A DNA stretch of 64,000 nt from Diogma glabrata. Its lineage: Eukaryota > Arthropoda > Insecta > Diptera > Cylindrotomidae. The position numbers and the translations under genes were made by a program. Below are positions 45,421 through 55,069 of this stretch, one piece after another. The DNA is taken from the NCBI GenBank assembly GCA_963693315.1, contig OY856186.1, positions 136,778,227-136,842,226 of the forward strand, written 5' to 3'. The notes beneath the pieces were generated by a model, which saw nothing but the letters and a program-made list of their open reading frames with translations, was not told the origin of the DNA and made no database searches. How positions within the stretch are numbered: the stretch's first letter is position 1; every line of letters begins with the position of its first letter.

Positions 45421-46856
45421 AACGTTTTTATGCTCTACCGAAGATTCATAAGCCTGGAGAAAAAATGAGACCGATTATCTCCAACATTTCAACACCGACA
45501 GAAAAAATAGCACAATGGCTTATAAACGAATTAAATCTTTTCCTGCTGCCAGCAGGCTTATATGTCAAAAACTCAGCAGAATTCGTTAATGATATCAAAA
45601 ATATTGAGATACAAGAGGACGAAGTCATGGTTTCCTTTGATGTCATTGCGTTGTACCCTAACGTTCCAGTAGATGTAGCCATCGACTGCCTAGTAAACCA
45701 TCTTACAATGCAGAATATCGCACAGACAAAAATAAATGCAATCCGCAAAGCCACTACAACCTGCATGGAACAAAACTTTTTCAAATTTCGAGGAAAGGTA
45801 TATAAGCAACATTTTGGAACAAGTATGGGGAGCAAGATCGCACCATACCTAAGCAATGTGTTTTTATGCGATTTTGAAAAAAGGATGGAAGAATCGTATG
45901 GTCTGTTTCCCAGAATATGGAAAAGATACGTAGACGACTTATTTGCTGTTATCAAAAGAGAAAAAATAACATCAACTTTAGAGTATTTGAACAGCCATTA
46001 TCCTACCATAAAATTTACAGTAGAAGAAGAAATCACTAAAACTCTATCTTTCCTCGATTTGAAAGTGATACGAATAGGCAAAAAAGTAAAGTTTGGAATT
46101 TTCCGTAAACCCACTAACACCAATAGGTTTATAACTGCTGATTCATTTCACAATGAAGCCCACAAAAAAGCCGCTTTCAACTCATTGGCACACAGGTTAT
46201 ATAACATCCCAATGGAAACTGCTGAATTCAAAGAAGAAGAGAAATACATAAAGGAAGCAGCGAGAATAAACGGATATACCCCTCATTTCATCAACAAAAT
46301 CTTAAACAAATTTAAAATTAAAAAAACCAGAAAAGATTTAACAACTCTATTGCCAGAAAAGGATAACTCAGCCATAAGAATATGCTTACCTCATTATCCA
46401 TCGATCACTAATTCAATTAGCAACTGCTTAAAAAGTCACAATATCCAGTTAATCACAAAGAGTACAACATTAAACCATCTATTAAGTAAATACAAAGACA
46501 GAGAAAATCCAGCAGAAAAATCCGGAATATATCAAATTACTTGCAAAGATTGCCCTGACACATATATTGGTCAGACATCAAGAAAATTTGAAAGCCGATA
46601 TGAGGAACATCGAAAAGCCGTTCAGCAGAAAGGTGTTCATAAATCCAGTGTAGCCAACCACATGGCAGAAAATCCGACACACAGAATCGATGATCTGAAC
46701 TCTAAAATTATAAAAACAGTGAGAAACACCTGGCAACTAGATGCATATGAATCAATGTTTATTGAGAAATTTAAACCAAAATTGATGAATAGCGAAGTTA
46801 GATTAAGTAACATAAATTCAACCCTCTTCAATCTTATTAAAAATAGACCGCAATAA
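45421..46856 (+). CDS. Penelope-like reverse transcriptase with GIY-YIG endonuclease, N-terminally truncated
   Basis: An uninterrupted frame runs from about 45,421 through the ATG at 45,465 to the stop at 46,856. Counted from that ATG: RT palm block SFDVIALYPNVP (first catalytic D near residue 59), GTSMGSKIAPYL, the YVDD box at 155-158, LSFLDLKV and the IFRKPTNTNRF block, a helical linker, then the GIY-YIG domain with GIY at 354-356, YIG at 367-369, followed by SRKFESRYEEH. The two domains and their order identify a Penelope-like element; it reverse transcribes its RNA at a nick made by the endonuclease. The codons before 45,465 (ALPKIHKPGEK) are also PLE-like, so the real protein began upstream and the first 200-300 residues are lost at the foldback arm. 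Its catalytic residues look intact and it may be young, but without the N-terminus it is unlikely to be active. Confidence 0.9.
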
Positions 46857-47258
46857 AACAATTAACCCTTAAAATAATAAATTTAACATTTGTACTGTGA
46901 ACCAAAAATAAAATTAATATTGTAATCAATAGATCTTAAGTATTATTTACTCCACCCCCATCATTATATTAATAGAGTTTAGGTTTTTCCATAGTTGTAA
47001 TTTTAAGTTGTAAATAAGTTTCCTGTTAACTAAAGGCAATCTTAAGTTTGGTAGCAAAAATTCTTTCTGAAGATGGCTTATACTGAAACTAGTAAAAGAA
47101 TTTATTTAAAAAAGAAAAACGTTTTTTAAGTGTTTAATAAATTATTAATAAAAAATAACATTTTATTCGTCTTTTGTTGGATATTTGGCAAATGTGTTTT
47201 TTTTTTTAAAATACTGTGTGAAATCAAAAAGGCAGTTTGCAAGTAGAATACACGTTAT

Positions 47259-47725
47259 TATACGAAGATTTCACCGCACTCCGAACCAAAATACAATTTT
47301 GAGTTAACAAAATATGTGACATAATAATAAAAAATAGAAGTTGAAATAGTATATAAGTAATAGTTTAAGCAAAATTTGTAATAATAATTTAAACTGAGAA
47401 TGACGTAAGTCGAAATCGATATTCAATAAAATAAAAAATCAAATTCAAATTGTTACTATAAGGAAGTTAATATTATTATTAATAAAATAAAAATTTTAAA
47501 AATAAACAGCAAAGAGTATATTTTTAAATATTGCATTTTAATTCAAAAGTGACAAAAGCACTCAAACAGTGAATAAGATGGAAAACCATAATAACACATA
47601 TAGAATTTTCAATTGAAAACATAATTGGCGTAAAATTATTTATGCTGTGTATTTTATACGTTTGAAAAATGTTTGAAAAAAATTGAATATTACAATTTTT
47701 CAAAATCTTATATCAAATATTTACA
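47259..47725 (+). mobile_element. PLE 3'-terminal fragment
   Basis: From about 47,315 to 47,603 this matches 12,310-12,612 (GACATAATAATAAAAAATAG, GACGTAAGTCGAAATCGATA, TTGCATTTTAATTCAAAAGT and CATAATAACACATAT). It interrupts the right foldback arm and belongs to the 11-12 kb PLE family, not to the open element next to it. Confidence 0.75.
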
Positions 47726-48789
47726 ATAATTGTAATAACATTTTAATTATTTACCAAAAGCAATTTAGGGCATTGCAAGAAAAAAAAAAGTTTTGTAGCT
47801 TATGCATAATTTTAAAAAATAATTTTTATTAATTTGAATTGCATATTTCACTTTTATGCAAAATACATGATAATAGCATAAATAATACCGTATATATGGT
47901 AAAATGCCAAAAAAATGCAAAAATTAATTTTTTTCATGCCCAAAACGGGCATTTAAATTAAGGCAACATAATTTTAATTATACTTAGGTTAAAGTAGATA
48001 AAAAAAAGTACAGATTAAAAAAAAAATTTATTTTGGATGACTTCTCATAAAATGGCACCATTTACCAAATTTAACGAAAACTGCCAATTGCGGCCGAAAA
48101 AATTAAAATTTTTTCATAAAAATTAAATGCCATATTAAGACTATTAAAATACATATTCCCTGAAATTTTCATGAAAATTCGTCGACTTTTCCGCCCCTTA
48201 TCATAAATTTAGTAAAAAAGTAATGTCACGCGATTCGGTTTTTTGAGGTTAGGTTACACTTTTAAAGTACCTAACCCCCCTAGATGGATTCGAAATTTAA
48301 TCACAAAAATTTTCCATTTTTTTTTAATGATCATTAGAGCCCGAAATATTTCAAAAATAGTGAAGTAACCAATGTTCCCTCTAAGGAATTTTTCCGATGC
48401 GCGCATAAATAAATTGGTGCGCTACTTTTTTCTCAAAAAATAAATAAATGCGGGGATAAATCAAACATATATAAAATCAATTTAAATAAAACATAACTTA
48501 TATGCAACTTCATATGCATGACTTATAGAAGATAAATATATTTTGGACTTCAATTCATGGAACTATGCGAATTTAATTTAACGAAAATCTAACGAAAGTT
48601 TAAGAAAATCAAAAAATAGTACCTTTCCTTTAAGTTATTCTTGTTTTTCGTAAAAAAACAATACGAATTTCATCGCTGGTTGTTTATTAATTTAATTTTC
48701 TTTGGTATGTGTTAATAAAATTTATAAATACATTAACTACAACATACTTATAAACGGGGAATATTTTTCACAATTAATATATATTACTA

Positions 48790-48905
48790 CGGTATGAAAG
48801 ACCTAAGTATTACAATCTCGAGCTGAATGTGAAAATTGCCCACTTTTTTGACATTTCTGGACGTTTCATAACGAGTTCATAACGATTCTAAGACAGCAAA
48901 AAAGT
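48790..48905 (-). repeat. Dispersed repeat, diverged copy (family A)
   Basis: Complement of the family at 1-100: GAAAGACCTAAGTATTACA, ACTTTTTTGACATTTCT, GATTCTAAGACAGCAAAAAA. Roughly 75% similar by eye. Confidence 0.6.
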
Positions 48906-49153
48906 AAAGGCATTTATAAATAAAAACAAAAGAATTCAAATAGTTATACAAAATTTAATTTTCTTTGCCGCCAACCTTTATTGTTTTTCCATAATTCATA
49001 AACGGCATCTAAATCGATTTCGATTTCGGCACTAAGTTGTATTTTAATCCTCATTAAATAGTCTAGGTGCACTGTTCCAAAACGGTTTCTAATTTTCGAT
49101 TTGATCGAATTCATAGTGTTAAACCTTCTTTCAAAATCAGCTCTGTTAGCGTG

Positions 49154-49293
49154 AAAAAAGTCCCACATATTTCCACAAGAAACGTAAGTTTACTAAACTC
49201 ATCACCAGTAAGCCCGACGGATTGTACCGTCGGGCTTACTGGTGATGAGTTTAGTAAAATTACGTTTCTTGTGGAAATATGTGGGACTTTTTT
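49154..49293. repeat. Near-perfect palindrome, 67-bp arms, 6-bp loop
   Basis: Arms 49,154-49,220 and 49,227-49,293 are reverse complements with about two mismatches; the loop is ATTGTA and the apex stem CCCGACGG/CCGTCGGG is GC-rich. One arm is transposase coding sequence, so the other is an inverted copy of it. Confidence 0.92.
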
Positions 49294-50142
49294 TTAGCAG
49301 TTTTTTCTTGTAGTTTTTCGGCAATTAAAAACTTAAACATGCTGTATTCTTTTAACACTTCTTCTCTTTCGTCATCATTCAGGGGATGAATTTCAGAATA
49401 TTTTTTAATGATAGCTTTAATGCTTTCCTGTCCAAAAGTAAAATCTGGTTGGTTGCGATTGCCTTGTAATCAAAGGCATACCAATCTTTCATCTCTTCTG
49501 ATGGATATCGCTTTGTTAGATGATGGCATAGTTCGTTAATAAATTTAATAATATAAAAAGTATTAACGTTTTGTTTTCTTTCTAATGATTTTGATAAAAC
49601 ATTTTCTGCTTCTCGGCTCCAGAAGGCCTTATGGCTTATCCCCTAATTATTGACACTTCATTTTGGCAATCACTGACTTAACGTAATCATTGGCTTCCAT
49701 TGGCGATAGTTCACTTTTTTGTAGAAACTTGCAAATCTGCTCTAGTGTGTCAAAAACATCATCATCATCATCAACTATTATTGCAAAATGATTGGTTTTG
49801 TTTTTCAAAGCACTTAAACAATATTTTGAGATTGGATTATTATTTTCTTGAACGTCGTCTTCAAAAAATTGAATCAGAACCACATAATTTCGTCCAATTG
49901 CAGCTAAAGCAAGCTGTCGAGATAGCCATCTTACTTCATTTAGAACACGACAACACAAAATTTAAAATTCATATTCTATTTTGTCATGGTTGCTTTACTT
50001 AAAAAATTTGTAAAATTACATGAAAACATCATATACTTTGATAAAATAATTTTCGAAAAAATATTTGATTATTTCGTGTATATATGAATTTATGCAAATA
50101 ATACAGAATCTTACTCGTACAAAAAATCTTGTATGCAATTCA

Positions 50143-50240
50143 GGCATAAAGTATCTTTTTTGCTCTCGAGTGATTGTTTCTCTCGGCTAACGCCTCGAGC
50201 AACAATTTCACTCTCAAGCGGAAAAGACATACTTTATGCC
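50143..50240. repeat. Hairpin with GC-rich apex
   Basis: Starts GGCATAAAGTAT and ends ATACTTTATGCC. The centre reads CTCTCGGCTAACGCCTCGAG. Arms about 40 bp with several mismatches. Very like 59,525-59,626. Confidence 0.8.
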
Positions 50241-51717
50241 CTTAATACATAAATAGCTATTATTATTTTAAAAATTTGATTTGAATTTTTATTGATCGTG
50301 CAAAAAATATAATAAGCATTTTGGGCAATAAGAGTATTACCGATTTCGGATGCATGGAGATCGATACGAAGTCGAGTCGAAACATATATCCTCAATCAAT
50401 ATATCCTCAATAACTATTTTGATTTTTTGGTATTTTAAATGTGAATTTTAATCGATATTGTAACGGTACGATGGTAAACCAATTTAAAAACTAATTTTTC
50501 CTTATAGTGGAGTCATATTAGTAAAAAAAAAGTGATATATTTGATGTAAGAGCAAAGTTGAATTTTTTTTTGTTTTATGTTAGGACATAAAAGTTAGTGG
50601 GCATGTAATTGTTTAGCAAATTTGGAGATCCGGAAGGGCCTCAAAAATGGCAAAAACTGGTTTTTTGGTGTTTTTTGAGTAGGTTGCTTCCTAAGTTCCC
50701 GCTAAGCTGCGCGCGCACATCTTATCTCGTAAGCGCGCAGTGAACAATATTATGCGCACAGGTAAAAAATATACAAATAATTTTAATTGAGATCTACATA
50801 ATGTTAAAATTAACATAATAAATTAATTTGGAACATAATGTTAAAATTAAAAACATTTTGAAGACATAACATGAAAATCTTAAATATAATATTTGTTTCA
50901 GGCAAACTTGGAGCCTAAAGAATAACGTTATTTATTTAAAAATTTAAAAATTCCAGTACATAAGTAGAAAGTATTTAGTAGAATTAGCTGTCGATATATA
51001 ATTTTGTACATACTTTTTTAACGGAGACTAAATGATACGACATTACTTAAGCCAATTCAATGCAAACTTTATTTTCCTTTATTAACATTTATAATGAGAT
51101 TTAGTAGTTGTAAGATTAAGTGAATCTAGTGTTTTTTCTACGATAGCATATAAAAAGTCTATTTTCATGCAGGTTTAATCACATGTAAAAATGTTTTTTT
51201 CCACAACTGTAAAATTGCTTTCGCTTAATAACCAATTGTAGTTGTTCCCGCTAAACAAGGTGAATCGTTTACGAACCGTAAACGAACAATGCTATACATA
51301 CAATAGCTCGCAAACGAACCGTTTTTGTGGTACAGAAACGAATCGTTTAAGGTGTTTACGTCACATGATAATTAGAATTTTGAGCGAAGTGTTTTGAATG
51401 TGTGGGTAACTCGTAAACAGTTCGTTTTTGTCTGTGCGAAATCGTAACGATTTTTGTGATACAAAACTGAGACGAGTTTTGTGATACATAGCTGAGACGA
51501 TTTTAATGATACATTAATTAGCCGAATTTAATGAAACGTTAATGAAGCATATATATTAAAAAATGCATATATTTCTATATTATGTTTATATATCTATTTA
51601 TTTCAACATAATTAAAATTTCAATACATGTAATGTACTTAAAAACTATAAGGGAAATTATTATATTATTTCATAAAAATAAAATGTAATGATTGATCAAA
51701 AATTTAACTGAAACTAA
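50241..51717. other. Non-coding region, hAT-end relic and subterminal-type repeats
   Basis: A GC-rich block at 50,694-50,765 (GTTCCCGCTAAGCTGCGCGC then AGCGCGCAG) is a hAT end relic. From 51,260 to 51,525 short words CGAACCGTAAACGA, AACGAACCGTTTTTGTG, AACGAATCGTTT and ACGATTTT(A/G)ATGATAC recur in both orientations; they may be subterminal repeats of the CACTA-like element to the right. No gene. Confidence 0.5.
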
Positions 51718-52609
51718 TTAAACTTTTTTTAATTTTCTAACACGATCCTTAGCGTACTGAAACCATTTTTTCATGGTACAAGTTATCTCAGCATCTTTGG
51801 AGGTTGGAAACTTTTGCATGGCACATTCTGAAAAAGTATTAATAAATTATTAAATAAAAGAAAATGTATATATGCATATTCTACCTTTAATTAAATTCAT
51901 TAAATGAAAAGTTTCTACTGCCTCATTGCCAGCACGACCAAACCAGGAAAAAAATATAGCGGCTTCATCTGTGATGGTTAATTTAAGACAACCTCGCACA
52001 TACTTGTCTAAATTTTGATCGGTAACGTTCTCAAATCGTTTAATCTGGAAAGAATAATATAGTAATGATTTAGCAAAATGCTGTAATTAAGCACGGTGTA
52101 CTGTTTTGTATTCTATATCAATATCTTTTCTTTCATTTTGTCCTGTTTAACTTCAGCTTCTAAATCCTAAAACAGTTGCTTAGAAGATGCTGGAGTTTGA
52201 CAAAGTGGCACATCATCTAGCGCTTCAGATCTTTTCTTTCTCGTATCTCGCGCCGTCATAACTTAACATCTCGCATTAAAACACGAATCAAATTGCCTTG
52301 TTCGTTTAAAATTTTAACGACATCTATTATTGTAGGAGCCTGCAATCTTGTTCCTTGTTTAGGGGTTTCCATTGGTGTTGTTACTGGCAGATCTTGCTGT
52401 GTTATTTCCTCTGTGTTAATTTCAATAAATTTTAACGGCTTCGCATTTTCATTATTTCGAAAATAAAACTTTTTTTGAGACGATGGAAGTTGAGTACTCG
52501 TCGATGGACGAATATTTGGGTTAACACTTAAAAAATTTATGTAATTTGTTAATTCGTCGGCTTCAAATAATTGAGTGTCGTAATGGTTCGTAGTCTGCGA
52601 TTGCGACAT
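51718..52609 (-). CDS. Three-exon companion gene of the CACTA-like element (DUF4806-like)
   Basis: Exons on the minus strand: 52,609-52,268 (ATG to ...VLMRD), 52,044-51,885 and 51,827-51,718, joined by introns with GTTAAG...CAG and GTAGAA...CAG. Phases agree and the frame stays open for about 203 residues to a TAA, so the gene looks intact. The N-terminal half is polar and low in structure; the second exon, LDKYVRGCLKLTITDEAA then SWFGRAGNEAVE and FHLMNLIK, resembles the DUF4806 fold seen in small proteins of insect transposons. Function is unknown; in related elements such a protein is thought to bind DNA or assist the transposase. It follows the transposase on the same strand with only about 20 bp between the readable frames, so one transcript is possible. 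Confidence 0.68.
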
Positions 52610-52630
52610 CTAAAATGTAACAATTCAAGT

Positions 52631-54547
52631 TTAATTAAAATGAACTAACTCTATGTAAACAAAGTGTGAGCTGGATTTTATCATCAACATTTTCTTTGAA
52701 ACATCGGTCACTTTAAAGCTTTGCTGTTCTGAAGACATATTTTCGATCTGACAATGTGAACAATAAATGCCAACATTAGACGAATCTATCGGATAGTTAA
52801 AAAAGTTTTCAATGTCTTTTATAAAATGTCCAGTGATTGTGTCTCCTTCAATTCGTTGTATCTTCATTATTTGATCCCGGATTAGACAATAATTATTTCT
52901 GTAATTAGAAGCTAACTTGAAAGTTGTATATCCTTTTTCTTCCTGCGTTGTTTGAAAATTTTCCCATTTCTCTAATTTTATTAACCACTTGTTGCAGAGG
53001 AAACGATCCTTTCTTCACCATTTTTTTAATTTGTTTTAAATAATTTTCAAAGCGAAATGCACTGTAATTATTTAAGTTACCATACATTTTCACATCTTGC
53101 GATAAGTGAAGTACACTGTGAACGTTATAAGATGTGTTTTCCGAACCATATAAAATTGTGAAAGTTTTAACAAACTCAGACAACATATCGTTTGCACAGT
53201 CATTGTTAAAATTTGATTCTTTAGAATGGCATAAAATTCTTATTCCGCAAGCAAGAAGCAGAAAGTTTGAATAATATTTTGGTGGTAAAACATCCTTAAG
53301 TGCGACAATGCCAGTGTACATCAGAAACATTTGAAACTCGGTGGCTTTCCTGTGCTCTAATTCATCAATAGTCCTCTGCTTTCTAGCGAACTCTGAAGGT
53401 ACACAACGTTTCATTGACTTTAAATTTTCATTTATTGCTTGAATAGCATTCGTCTTTAAAGAAAAGCTTTTCTGTTTAACTTTTATTAACAAATGTAAAA
53501 GCTGACGTGTAACGCCTAGCAATACACAGTGCATATAGTCAATTGGAAACTGTGTGACACAACCGATGTTCATAGAATCAAATAAAGTTTTATGTTTTAC
53601 ATGGTGTTCTTTATCACTTTTTTCCTTGAACTGACCATCTGTACGTAGAACATTTATTGTACCTGGAAAACACACTTTATGTCCCAGGTATATGCCCTTG
53701 ATGTTGCATTTTGTACAGCTATTATAGCCTGAATGTGATTTAACCCCTGAAATCAAACAAACACTTATAATTCAAAGTATAGATTTAAGAAAAAAAATAT
53801 ATTGATAATACCTAATATAAATGAGCGAGCTGGCGAATCACAAACAAATGCTCTTAAAGATATCTTTATCTTTTTACCAGCATATGTTGTTCCATTTTCG
53901 TATAAAAATTTCACTTCATCAAGAAACGTTTTCATAAAGGTATCAGCACATTTTGGTTTTTTGTTTCCGTGATATATTCCAATGACAAAAACCGCCTTGT
54001 ATGGTATTATATTTCCTAGAATTGGCCAAAGGTGACTGTTCGAACTTTTTGACAGAGGAACGCCGTCTATCCCAATATCAACTCTTATTTCATCCTTAAT
54101 ATAGTGGTGAGTTCTCAGAAAATTATCGATATGATGGTGTAATCCAATATGTGCGTAATTCCCATTTCCCAAATTGGTAATTTCATAATGACTTTGCGAA
54201 TTTTTTTTTATGGTTCGTATGTCTTGCGGAACATCCAAACCATAATTTCGTAGCAATTTTAATAAAGAGTTATTACACTGTACTGAAATATTGAACTCTA
54301 CAGCCCATTGCGCTAGTCCAATCGATAAATTCTCATTCTTTTCCGGAAATTCAAAATGTAAACCATTTTGAGAAGTGCAAGAATCAGTTTCAAGCATGGA
54401 GCTTTCATTGTTATTTTCCAATTCAGAACTCACATAACCATCAATCGAGCAGTCGTTTATGGTCATATCAAAAGGGTTTCTTGTTTGGCGGGTCGCACAT
54501 ATTTTATTTAGCTCTCTTTGCACTTGATAATATCTTTGCTTTTCCAT
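52631..54547 (-). pseudogene. CACTA/EnSpm-like (Tnp2-type) transposase, one frameshift
   Basis: Minus strand from ATG 54,547. Exon 1 ends at 53,812, a 65-bp intron (53,747-53,811, GTATTA...TTTCAG) keeps phase, and exon 2 runs to 52,905. Motifs: DIGIDGVPLSKSSNSHLWPI (a likely catalytic D), VFVIGIYHGNKKP, AFVCDSPARSFIL then GVKSHSGYNSCTKC (second D and zinc-binding cysteines), FPIDYMHCVLLGVTRQLLHL, KATEFQMFLMYTG (likely E), and SVLHLSQDVKMYG. These are hallmarks of Tnp2-like CACTA transposases. At about 52,940 a +1 shift moves the tail (GYTTFKLASNYRN, then EGDTITGHFI) into another frame, ending VHFN at 52,631. A single indel in an A-rich run explains this, so it may be a very young pseudogene or a sequencing error. 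No CACTA-type terminal repeats were identified. Confidence 0.78.
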
Positions 54548-55069
54548 CTTATTAAGCAATTATAAATTAAAACTGTAAAGTATTTGTGTCTATTTGATTC
54601 CAAAAGCACCTAAAAACAAAGATCGAACGGTGTTGGTAGGCCTAGAAAACCTTCACAAAGTGCAAAGACTTCTTCTAGAGAAGCGCTCCAATCTGAATCT
54701 AAAAAAATGATAAAAAATAGTTCAAATATTCAATATTTATCAATTTTATTAAAATATTATGATTCAAACGGAAGTTATAACGTCCTAGATTATTCGACTT
54801 TTTAAGCTCTAGCCACTTAACCTGTAACCGGCTATGGCCAGATCACGAACTTGTCCAAGAGATTGTTTGCCACAACATACACAGAAAATATTTTTGGTGT
54901 AGGTCGAACAGTACGACCGTGAGAGTGCCGGATAATTCCGTTATACCTCATATCGTTATATATCTATATATATAATATCTATAAATTTTTTTTTCATTTT
55001 GATTTTCCGTCTCCGCTTATCATATATAGTTGTTTGGCACCAAAATTTTTCCGAAGTTCCGAGATGAAG
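54548..55069. other. Non-coding region
   Basis: Possible 5' flank of the CACTA-like element. A C/G-richer stretch at 54,620-54,700 could be an upstream exon or a repeat; I see no firm frame. TATATATCTATATATATAAT lies at about 54,957. Confidence 0.4.

Larger units (their letters stand above)
44759..48316. mobile_element. Large foldback enclosing a Penelope-like element
   Basis: The left arm (44,759-45,415) is inverted on the right as two blocks, 47,207-47,258 and about 47,720-48,316. The hinge holds a PLE coding region (45,421-47,190). The right arm is itself split by a 0.46-kb insertion of another PLE 3' end (47,259-47,720). Arms match closely (CCTAACC, CGAATCGCGTGAC, GGCGGAAAA and the GGCACCATTT region). 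Outer ends lie near TTTGTGATTAAATTTCG and its complement. Confidence 0.82.
48371..49990 (-). pseudogene. Broken hAT transposase (ZNF862-like)
   Basis: Minus strand: VRWLSRQLALAAIGRNYVVL begins near 49,930 and runs to VKSVIAKMKCQ at 49,650, typical of ZNF862-like hAT proteins between catalytic core and C-terminus. After about 450 bp with stops comes the hATC dimerisation region, RADFERRFNTMNSIKSKIRN and LDYLMRIKI (48,944-49,150). A palindrome at 49,154-49,293 shifts the frame just before it. CAATGTTCCCTCTAAGG at 48,371 looks like the element end of this family; a related GTTCCCGCTAAGCTGCGCGC lies at 50,694 but in the same orientation, so it belongs to another copy. Domains N-terminal to the core are missing. 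Confidence 0.72.

Noticed and set aside
45446..45955. 169-codon minus-strand frame
   Set aside because: Antisense shadow of the PLE reverse transcriptase, which has clear catalytic motifs on the plus strand.
54535..54559. Start of the CACTA transposase at 54,559
   Set aside because: That codon is TTG; the first ATG of the frame is at 54,547, which is the more likely start in a eukaryote.
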